6,405 bases of DNA from Actinomycetota bacterium. GTDB taxonomy: Bacteria; Actinomycetota; Acidimicrobiia; Acidimicrobiales; Ilumatobacteraceae. Positions within the stretch are counted from its first letter, which is position 1, and each line of letters begins with the position of its first letter. Positions 1 through 5,301 of the stretch are shown here, piece after piece. The notes under the pieces were generated by a model that made no database searches, was not told where the DNA came from, and was given only the letters and a program-made list of their open reading frames with translations. The stretch covers positions 1 through 6,405 of the forward strand of contig WLFB01000079.1 of NCBI GenBank assembly GCA_009703975.1, in the 5' to 3' direction. Position numbers and translations under genes: made by a program.

Positions 1-792
1 ACCAATTAATCGTGAGTCTGCATCAATAAACCCTGAGAAGATACCCATTGCGTTTGAGCCACCGCCGACACAGGCCACAACAACGTTTGGATCTTGCCCA
101 TCGAACATCGCATTAAATTGTTGACGCGCTTCTTTGCCGATCACGCTTTGAAACTGACGAACCATAAACGGATACGGGTGTGGACCCATCACCGAACCAA
201 TCGCGTAATAACTCTTTTCAACGGTTGCGACCCAATCGCGCATTGCTTCGTTGACCGCATCTTTGAGTGTGCGACTACCTGAGTTGACCGCCTCAACTTG
301 AGCACCAAGAAGCTTCATTCGAAAAACGTTCAATGCCTGTCTTTCGACATCGACGGCACCCATGTAAACCTTGCACTCAAGACCAAGTAATGCTGCGGCG
401 GTTGCTGAGGCAACTCCGTGCTGGCCAGCGCCAGTCTCAGCGATAATTCGCTTTTTTCCCATTCGCTTTGCTAACAAGGCTTGACCCAGCACACTATTTA
501 TTTTGTGTGAGCCAGTGTGATTGAGATCTTCGCGTTTCAGAACTAAACGGATACCAAGTTGTGCGCCAAGATTGTGACATTCGGTCAGTATCGAAGGTCT
601 TCCCGCATACTCACGCAATAAATCATCTAGTTCAGTTCTAAAAATAGTGTCATTCCATGCAGCATCAAAAGCCGTTTCTAATTCTTGACATGCCGGCACA
701 AGAGTTTCCGGTACGTATCTTCCACCAAAGTCACCGAACCTGCCGTCAGGACCCGGAGTAAGTAATTCGCGTGGCACAGATTTACTAGTCAT
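1..792 (-). CDS. trpB: Tryptophan synthase beta chain, 3' end cut by window edge
   Basis: This PLP enzyme condenses indole with L-serine to give L-tryptophan, normally as an alpha2-beta2 complex with TrpA in the cytoplasm. The visible part is 264 codons, from ATG at 792 running off the left edge, out of a usual length near 400. The N-terminus has the typical [13 protein letters not shown] stretch (residues 18-30). The PLP lysine is K97 in HTGSHKINS (92-100). The catalytic glutamate is E119 in [11 protein letters not shown]. The phosphate-gripping glycine loop is GGGSNA at 243-248. The motif reads HKINS and a later one [10 protein letters not shown], small departures from the commoner HKIN(N/Q) and ERQ.PNVFRM. 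It lies 41 bases after trpF with only a weak Shine-Dalgarno (GTGAG close to the ATG), so it is probably translated from the trpCF message. trpA should follow outside the window. Identity is essentially certain; only the C-terminus is unseen. Confidence 0.97.
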   Translation of the reverse strand, partial: MTSKSVPRELLTPGPDGRFGDFGGRYVPETLVPACQELETAFDAAWNDTIFRTELDDLLREYAGRPSILTECHNLGAQLGIRLVLKREDLNHTGSHKINSVLGQALLAKRMGKKRIIAETGAGQHGVASATAAALLGLECKVYMGAVDVERQALNVFRMKLLGAQVEAVNSGSRTLKDAVNEAMRDWVATVEKSYYAIGSVMGPHPYPFMVRQFQSVIGKEARQQFNAMFDGQDPNVVVACVGGGSNAMGIFSGFIDADSRLIG

Positions 793-833
793 ATCTCACA
801 ACTTAACTGTTCGATGAGTGCAATTGCCGTGTA

Positions 834-1436
834 TTAACCAATTGCTCGTGCATTCGTGATGAACTCTCTAATTTTCAGTCGGTCTTTTATTCCTGGAGAG
901 ATTTCGACTCCAGAACTAACATCAACGCCCCATGGCGACACAGCTCTTATTGATTCTGCAACATTTACTACTGTTAATCCACCCGACAAAATAACTTTTA
1001 TTGTCTTTGGAAGTTGTGCCAACAAAGATAAGTCATATCCAGTACCAGTGCCTGGGCTCGCTGAATCAACCAAAATCATCTCAGTACCGTAGTCATTTGA
1101 ACTAGACGCTTCCGCCGAACCTGCTACAACAGATTTGGCTACCCAATTAACTTCTGCCATAACCTCGGCGACTTGTTGCGCCGACTCGTGACCATGAAGT
1201 TGAGCACCAACTAAACAAGCTTCACGCACGGTGTTCACCACATGTTGAGAGACATGATCGCGAAAGACACCAATAGTCAAAACATCAGCTGGTAATTGTT
1301 TAACAATCTCTCGTACAGTCTCGACAGTAACTTTTCGCGGAGACTCTGCGAATACAAAACCTAATGCATCTGCCCCACATTCCACTGCATCTAGAGCATC
1401 CTGCGCGTTGGTGATTCCGCAAATCTTGATAAACAT
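834..1436 (-). CDS. trpF: Phosphoribosylanthranilate isomerase
   Basis: TrpF catalyses the Amadori rearrangement of N-(5'-phosphoribosyl)anthranilate to CdRP, the step before TrpC. The protein has 200 residues, normal for this single-domain (beta/alpha)8 barrel. The general-base cysteine is C6 in the N-terminal KICGIT. The general-acid aspartate is D124 in LVDSASPGTGTGY. Phosphate-binding loops are visible as SGGL (151-154) and GVDVSSGVE (170-178). The ATG at 1436 directly abuts the TAA of trpC (TAAATG) and has no good Shine-Dalgarno, so translational coupling to trpC is likely. A dedicated trpF is informative about the host: many Actinobacteria (Streptomyces, Mycobacterium) lack it and use bifunctional PriA. 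All key residues are present, so I expect a functional enzyme. Confidence 0.96.
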   Translation of the reverse strand: MFIKICGITNAQDALDAVECGADALGFVFAESPRKVTVETVREIVKQLPADVLTIGVFRDHVSQHVVNTVREACLVGAQLHGHESAQQVAEVMAEVNWVAKSVVAGSAEASSSNDYGTEMILVDSASPGTGTGYDLSLLAQLPKTIKVILSGGLTVVNVAESIRAVSPWGVDVSSGVEISPGIKDRLKIREFITNARAIG

Positions 1437-2210
1437 TTAGACGCGCAATTCGCGAACACTGTTTGAAATGTTATTTGAAGTAACTAGCGACTCACCAACT
1501 AATACGGCGTCATACCCAGCGTCACGGAGACTGAGGGCATCATCGCGATTTTTGACTCCGGATTCAGCAACTCGAACTACATTCGTAGGAATCATCGCGG
1601 CCATACGCACGGCACGTTGATGGTCAACCTGAAACGTATGCAAGTCACGTTGGTTCACACCGATCAAGGTCGCACCACTGTCAATAGCCAATGTCAGCTC
1701 AGTTTCATCATGCACTTCAACTAACGCATCCAAACCTAACTCAATCGAAAATTTGAAAAACTCCGTTAACTCTGATTTCGAAAGCGCCGCCGCGATTAGC
1801 AATACGCAGTCGGCACCCATAATTCGAGCGTCACAAATGTCATGCCTTGAAACCGTAAAATCTTTGCGCAGAACCGGGAGATTCACCGACAATCGCGCTT
1901 GCTGCAAATCGCTAACCGACCCCCCAAAAAAATCTGCATCAGTAAGAACCGACAGGCAACTAGCGCCACCCTCTTCATAACTTTGAGCAATCAAAGTTGG
2001 ATCTAGCTCGCTGTTAAGTGAACCGCGAGAGGGCGAACGACGTTTGATTTCTGCAATCACCGCGAGATTGTTAGTTGAATCTTGACGCAACCTAGAGGCA
2101 AACCCACGCGGCGCAGGAGCACTCAACGATGTTTCAATTAGTGCGTCAAGATCACGATTATCTGCCTCGGCTACTTCACGATGCTGGGCAAGAATCTTGT
2201 CGAGATACAA
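1437..2210 (-). CDS. trpC: Indole-3-glycerol-phosphate synthase
   Basis: TrpC closes CdRP to indole-3-glycerol phosphate with loss of CO2 and water, feeding tryptophan synthase. The product is 257 residues, the usual size of monofunctional IGPS. Active-site residues can be matched to the Sulfolobus enzyme: E54 and K56 in IAEIKRRSPSRG, K116 in LRKDF, E165 in VEVHDETEL, N186 in IGVNQRDL, and E216/S217 in AESGV. The phosphate loop is followed by DAVLVGESLV. The start is TTG at 2210. It begins the family-typical YLDKILAQHR N-terminus, no ATG or GTG would serve, and AAGGGG lies nine bases upstream. It follows the ABM gene by 3 bases in the same frame and abuts trpF. The codons for DFFGG create a run of seven T then six G on the coding strand (1920-1932), but the frame is intact through it. 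Confidence 0.97.
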   Translation of the reverse strand: MYLDKILAQHREVAEADNRDLDALIETSLSAPAPRGFASRLRQDSTNNLAVIAEIKRRSPSRGSLNSELDPTLIAQSYEEGGASCLSVLTDADFFGGSVSDLQQARLSVNLPVLRKDFTVSRHDICDARIMGADCVLLIAAALSKSELTEFFKFSIELGLDALVEVHDETELTLAIDSGATLIGVNQRDLHTFQVDHQRAVRMAAMIPTNVVRVAESGVKNRDDALSLRDAGYDAVLVGESLVTSNNISNSVRELRV

Positions 2211-2213
2211 GAA

Positions 2214-2519
2214 TTAGATCCCCTTGCCGCCAATCGGCGTAAGAAATGAAAACTCCGGAGCGCCATCAACGAACGATGCAAGGCTCTTAAACCACTTAGC
2301 AAAAGCTTCCGAACTGTTATGCGCATCGGCACTGGCCTTATCGGCATAAAGTTCATAGAACCAAACCACATTTGCTTCAACGGAGTCGTTGTGGATCGCG
2401 TAAAAAGTAGTTCCTGGTTCAGATTTTGTATTCTCGACACCTTCCAGAGCAATTTTAGAAAATGCCTCTAACTGACCTTCTTTGATCTTCACTTTGACAA
2501 TTACTGCAATTTGTGACAT
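2214..2519 (-). CDS. Small antibiotic-biosynthesis-monooxygenase (ABM) domain protein
   Basis: The 101-residue product has the layout of the ABM/YgiN-like dimeric alpha+beta barrel family. A first strand AVIVKVKIKEG (5-15) is followed by a helix ending in the family's SEPGTTFYAI stretch (33-42). A strand VVWFYELYADKASADAH (51-67) then carries the conserved histidine H67, a second helix contains FAKWFKSL, and the final strand is EFSFLTP. Members include quinol or polyketide monooxygenases, heme-degrading enzymes and the LsrG-type isomerase, so the substrate cannot be named. The start ATG has the best ribosome site in the window (AAAGGAG, 5-base spacing). It lies 31 bases after glyS and 3 bases before trpC, so it reads as first gene of the trp unit. 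A link to tryptophan or indole metabolism is only a guess from position. Confidence 0.87.
   Translation of the reverse strand: MSQIAVIVKVKIKEGQLEAFSKIALEGVENTKSEPGTTFYAIHNDSVEANVVWFYELYADKASADAHNSSEAFAKWFKSLASFVDGAPEFSFLTPIGGKGI
2220..2225 (-). promoter_or_regulatory. Shine-Dalgarno of trpC inside the upstream gene's last codons
   Basis: AAGGGG on the minus strand sits nine bases before the TTG at 2210. It is formed by the Gly-Lys-Gly codons at the C-terminus of the ABM gene. It supports the TTG as the true trpC start and implies that ribosomes ending the ABM gene (TAA at 2216-2214) can restart at trpC. The element is seen in the sequence; the coupling is inferred. Confidence 0.6.
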
Positions 2520-2524
2520 TTTCT

Positions 2525-2531
2525 CTCCTTT
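2525..2531 (-). promoter_or_regulatory. Strong Shine-Dalgarno of the ABM gene
   Basis: AAAGGAG on the minus strand lies five bases before the ATG at 2519. It is the closest match to the anti-Shine-Dalgarno consensus among the genes here. It fixes the ABM start and suggests this gene begins a well-translated segment leading into trpC. Confidence 0.8.
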
Positions 2532-2543
2532 GTTAATTGAACT

Positions 2544-2573
2544 ATTTTACTTAGAAACCAAGAATCGTTTGAA
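2544..2573 (-). promoter_or_regulatory. Candidate sigma70-type promoter for ABM-trpCFB
   Basis: On the minus strand TTCAAA (2573-2568; 4 of 6 matches to TTGACA) is followed after 18 bases by TAAAAT (2549-2544; 5 of 6 matches to TATAAT). Transcription would start near 2537 and leave a leader of about 18 bases that contains the ABM Shine-Dalgarno. The -35 lies within the last codons of glyS. The short leader leaves no room for a trp attenuator. This is pattern matching only, and A/T-rich gaps produce such matches by chance. Confidence 0.3.
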
Positions 2574-3858
2574 ATTCGCTGAGCAACGAGTCAATCGCAA
2601 CTCGATGTTGATTTGTGCTGTCGCGCTCTCGAATCGTCACAGATTTATCTTCAAGAGAATCAAAATCTACCGTCACACAATAAGGAGTACCAATCTCATC
2701 TTGGCGGCGATATCGACGACCGATCGCTTGAGTTTCGTCAAAGTCGCACATGTAACGCGAGCCCAACAGTGAGTGAATCTGCTTCGCAAGAGGCATCAAA
2801 GTGTCTTTTTTTGATAGTGGCAGTACAGCAATTTGGTAGGGCGCCATTCTTGGGTGCAAGCGCAGCACGGTACGTGGTTCATCGTTAACCACATCTTCAT
2901 CGTAAGCAGCCAGTAGAAACGCTGCCATCGTACGATTAACACCTGCTGCTGGTTCTACTACATAAGGTACGTATCTCTCATTTGACGCTTGGTCAAAATA
3001 CTCAAGCTTTTGCCGCGAATGTTCGGCATGTTGTTTCAGGTCGTAGTCGGTGCGTTGCGCAATTCCTTCTAGTTCGCCCCAACCCCATGGAAACTTAAAT
3101 TCAATATCACTCGTACCGGCCGAATAATGAGATAGTTCATCTTTCGCGTGCTCTCGAATTCGCAACATTTCGGCTGGGATTCCGTAGTCGATATACCACT
3201 GCATGCGGGTCTGACACCAATACTCGTACCACTTAGTGCTCTCACTTGGCGGCACAAAAAACTCAAGTTCCATTTGTTCGAATTCACGTGTGCGAAAAAT
3301 GAAATTACCTGGCGTGATCTCGTTGCGAAAGCTTTTACCAACTTGGGCTATACCAAATGGAGGTTTTTTACGACTAGTTTGCAACACATTCGCGAAATTA
3401 ACGAACATTCCTTGTGCAGTTTCTGGACGCAAATAAACAGTCGCACCTTCACCTTCGACCGGCCCTGCTTGTGTTTGAAACATAAGATTGAATGCACGGG
3501 CTGGCGTGAAAACACAAGCTTTTTTAGATTCAGGGCAATCCCGATCTTCTAGTTGATCTTCACGAAATCGACGCTTACAAACTGTGCAATCAACTAATGG
3601 ATCACTGAAATTACTCAAGTGACCACTTGCTTCAAACACCTGTGGTGCACCAAGAATTGCCGCATCAATCAGAACTACATCATCACGTTGCTGAACATTA
3701 GACCTGATCCACGCATCCTTAACATTTCGCAACATCAATGAGCCGAGTGGACCATAATCGTAGGATGATCTGAAACCGCCGTAAATTTCACCGCTTGGAT
3801 AAACAAATCCACGACGCTTACAAAGGCTGACTATTTGATCAAGATCTTTCGCTGGCAC
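2551..3858 (-). CDS. glyS: Glycyl-tRNA synthetase, single-chain dimeric type
   Basis: This class II synthetase attaches glycine to tRNA-Gly and is of the alpha2 kind also found in Thermus and Actinobacteria, not the glyQ/glyS two-subunit kind. The 435 residues begin with the typical LDQIVSLCKRRGFVYPS and EIYGG...YDYGPLG. LRPETAQGMFVNF is at 143-155. Motif 2 is FRNEITPGNFIFRTREFEQ (177-195). The glycine-pocket segment is ELEGIAQRTDYDL (262-274), and motif 3 is AAGVNRTM (304-311). The anticodon-binding domain follows from about 340 with GRRYRRQDEIGTPYCVTVDF. Four cysteines (C91, C94, C108, C115) probably form the insertion-domain metal site, with a wide second pair (CX6C). The chain is shorter than Thermus GlyRS because this insertion is small. 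The start is GTG at 3858, only two codons after an in-frame TAG, which rules out a longer form. It lies 41 bases after recO. Confidence 0.97.
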   Translation of the reverse strand: MPAKDLDQIVSLCKRRGFVYPSGEIYGGFRSSYDYGPLGSLMLRNVKDAWIRSNVQQRDDVVLIDAAILGAPQVFEASGHLSNFSDPLVDCTVCKRRFREDQLEDRDCPESKKACVFTPARAFNLMFQTQAGPVEGEGATVYLRPETAQGMFVNFANVLQTSRKKPPFGIAQVGKSFRNEITPGNFIFRTREFEQMELEFFVPPSESTKWYEYWCQTRMQWYIDYGIPAEMLRIREHAKDELSHYSAGTSDIEFKFPWGWGELEGIAQRTDYDLKQHAEHSRQKLEYFDQASNERYVPYVVEPAAGVNRTMAAFLLAAYDEDVVNDEPRTVLRLHPRMAPYQIAVLPLSKKDTLMPLAKQIHSLLGSRYMCDFDETQAIGRRYRRQDEIGTPYCVTVDFDSLEDKSVTIRERDSTNQHRVAIDSLLSEFQTILGF

Positions 3859-3864
3859 GCCCTA

Positions 3865-3870
3865 AGGCTA
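3865..3870 (-). promoter_or_regulatory. Possible -10 box placing a leaderless start at glyS
   Basis: The glyS GTG has no properly spaced Shine-Dalgarno; the only purine run (AGGG) is a base or two away. TAGCCT, fitting the TANNNT core of an extended family of -10 elements, ends six bases before the GTG. A transcript starting there would be leaderless, a common arrangement in Actinobacteria. No good -35 is visible. Weak evidence. Confidence 0.22.
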
Positions 3871-3899
3871 TTACATCAACGCCTAAATTAACGCCATGT

Positions 3900-4628
3900 T
3901 TAGCGTTCAGGATGTTCAAAAACTGAAACTGAACGCAACTTTCTCTCAAGGTGGTGCTCCATGCAATGTGTCGCAAGTTCTGCAACCTCTCGTGTGGCGA
4001 AATTCTCAGGCAATGCCAAAACTTTACTTAATTGTCCGCCAACAATATCTTGAATAATTTTAAAGGCCTCCAATGACAAATTCGTTCCGGTGCGACAATC
4101 ACGACACTGCGCCCCACCCTTAAACATGTCGAATGCAACAAGATGCTCACCACCTACGCCACAGCCAACACAATTATCAACCTGAGCGCCAACACCCTCG
4201 ACAACCAGTAATTTGAAATAAAAAGCAGCCAAAACCAACGAAGAGTCATTTTGATTAAGCCAAGTCAACGCGCCAGCCAGCATTTTATATAGATAGGCAG
4301 TCGGCTCTCTGTCCATTCCGAGCTGATCAACCGCCTCAAGCATTGCCAAGCCTCTGGTAAGTCGATCTAAATCGGTGTATAGCCCTCGTGCCGAACTGAC
4401 TAATTCAACCTGACTAACAATGTCAAGATCTCGACCAGTCGTCGAAAGTAAGACATCAATGTGACTTAGTGGTTCAAGTCGTGCGCCAAATTTAGATGTT
4501 GTCTTGCGAACACCTTTTGCGACAGCGCGAACCTTGCCATAGTTCTCGGTCATCATCACAATGATGCGATCTGCCTCACGCAAGTCATATGTTCTTAATA
4601 CAACTGCCTTATCGCGATACAGACTCAC
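3900..4628 (-). CDS. recO: DNA repair protein RecO
   Basis: RecO anneals complementary strands and, with RecR (and RecF), loads RecA onto SSB-coated DNA during gap and break repair. The 242-residue length is standard. An N-terminal OB-fold is seen in LYRDKAVVLRTYDLREADRI, followed by GKVRAVAKGVRKTTSKFGARLEPLSHIDVLL (residues 31-61), the most typical RecO stretch. A helical domain follows, then a zinc-finger-like module with C153/C156 (DNCVGCG) and C175/C178 (GAQCRDCR), then a helical C-terminus. The start is GTG at 4628, overlapping the preceding gene's TGA by four bases (GTGA). A G-rich GGTGG nine bases upstream may serve as ribosome site. The overlap implies coupling with the UppS-like gene. 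recO beside a uppS-type gene and near glyS is also the arrangement in mycobacteria, although the order differs. Confidence 0.94.
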   Translation of the reverse strand: MSLYRDKAVVLRTYDLREADRIIVMMTENYGKVRAVAKGVRKTTSKFGARLEPLSHIDVLLSTTGRDLDIVSQVELVSSARGLYTDLDRLTRGLAMLEAVDQLGMDREPTAYLYKMLAGALTWLNQNDSSLVLAAFYFKLLVVEGVGAQVDNCVGCGVGGEHLVAFDMFKGGAQCRDCRTGTNLSLEAFKIIQDIVGGQLSKVLALPENFATREVAELATHCMEHHLERKLRSVSVFEHPER

Positions 4629-5218
4629 GAATCAATACCACCAAACCTGCGGTCGCGTCTTTGAAAATCGTTTATTGCCATCCGTATATGTTCAACATCA
4701 CAGTGCAACCAAGGCACGTCTAAAAACACAATTTCGCTGTAGGCAAGTTCCCAAACTAATGATTGCGGAATCTTGGTTGGAGGACCAAGGATCAAAGTCA
4801 AATCTGGCTCACCTGATGCTGGCGAAACAATTGTGGCAGCGAGTTTTGCCTCATCAATGATTTGATTACTGCTGAGTTGCGCAACTGCATTCACGAATCG
4901 TTGCTGGCCGTCTGGACAAGTATCAATTACAACGAGTAAACCATCTGCAGCAATAATCGAAACACGATCTCCCGTTAGTAGACCACCTTGCGAAGAAATA
5001 ATGGTGTTGCTGATCACCGCTTTAACATTCGAATCATTTTCGCCGCCGTAAGGACAGATCGTTAGATAACGAACATTTTCGCCACTTACTGCACGCACCA
5101 ACGCATCTATCTGAACTTTCCATTGGTCAGGAGTTGTTGCTAGCCATTCAGCCAAGCTGCCCGCACACACGAGGACATGCGACAATTCGCCGGTTTGACT
5201 ACGTTTCGCATTCGGCAT
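4625..5218 (-). CDS. Degenerate undecaprenyl-diphosphate-synthase-like protein, probably non-catalytic
   Basis: The 197-residue protein is clearly related to cis-prenyltransferases (UppS, usually about 230-255 residues), the cytoplasmic enzymes that build the lipid carrier of cell-wall synthesis. The C-terminus carries the family signature: GEPDL (136-140), SLVWELAYSEIVFLDVPW (153-170) and QRRDRRFGG (186-194), matching the usual FLLWQ.AYAE.YFTDV.WP and RERRFGG. The N-terminus HVLVCAGSLAEWL aligns with HVAIIMDGNGRWA, but the catalytic Asp becomes Gly20 and the Arg becomes Glu24. The diphosphate-binding RTGGE.R.S segment has become ILGPPTKIP, losing both Arg and the Ser. The NYGGR segment is also missing. 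The terminal RFG (191-193) is kept. It is therefore unlikely to catalyse alone; a partner subunit, regulator or repurposed fold is possible. The ORF is intact and coupled to recO, so decay to a pseudogene looks unlikely. Start: ATG at 5218 with GAGAG nine bases upstream. Confidence 0.78.
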   Translation of the reverse strand: MPNAKRSQTGELSHVLVCAGSLAEWLATTPDQWKVQIDALVRAVSGENVRYLTICPYGGENDSNVKAVISNTIISSQGGLLTGDRVSIIAADGLLVVIDTCPDGQQRFVNAVAQLSSNQIIDEAKLAATIVSPASGEPDLTLILGPPTKIPQSLVWELAYSEIVFLDVPWLHCDVEHIRMAINDFQRRDRRFGGIDS

Positions 5219-5301
5219 TCTTCTATTCTCTCACGTTGAAACACCGAGACACTCTTATGTTGCTATCCAAGTTCACGATTTTGCGTTACTAGAGATGAAA
5301 A
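5219..5301 (-). other. 83-base intergenic gap, likely place for the operon promoter
   Basis: This is the longest gap in the window, between the membrane protein stop and the UppS-like start. I see no stable hairpin with a T-run that would terminate the upstream gene. I also see no pair of hexamers close enough to consensus to call a promoter. By position it is where transcription of the UppS-like/recO/glyS unit would begin. Confidence 0.3.

Noticed and set aside
94..282. Plus-strand ORF of 62 codons
   Set aside because: It lies antisense within trpB, whose minus-strand translation is continuous and carries all catalytic motifs.
793..833. trpF-trpB gap as a terminator or attenuator
   Set aside because: No inverted repeat with a T-run was found in these 41 bases.
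2171..2452. Minus-strand ORF of 93 codons in another frame
   Set aside because: It overlaps the ABM gene and the trpC start out of frame. The ABM frame has the family pattern and a strong ribosome site.
3356..3370. GGAGGTTTTTTA on the plus strand, looking like a terminator T-run
   Set aside because: It has no hairpin arm and is the complement of Lys-Lys-Pro-Pro codons inside glyS.
3148..3552. Plus-strand ORF of 134 codons, with a shorter one at 3236-3436
   Set aside because: Both are antisense to the conserved core of glyS and have no recognisable domain.
4561..4860. Plus-strand ORF of 99 codons across the recO/UppS-like junction
   Set aside because: It is a shadow ORF opposite two coupled genes and shows no recognisable motif.
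4625..5218. Ordinary functional uppS
   Set aside because: The catalytic Asp, the IPP-binding Arg/Ser residues and the NYGGR segment are all absent, and the protein is about 40-50 residues short.
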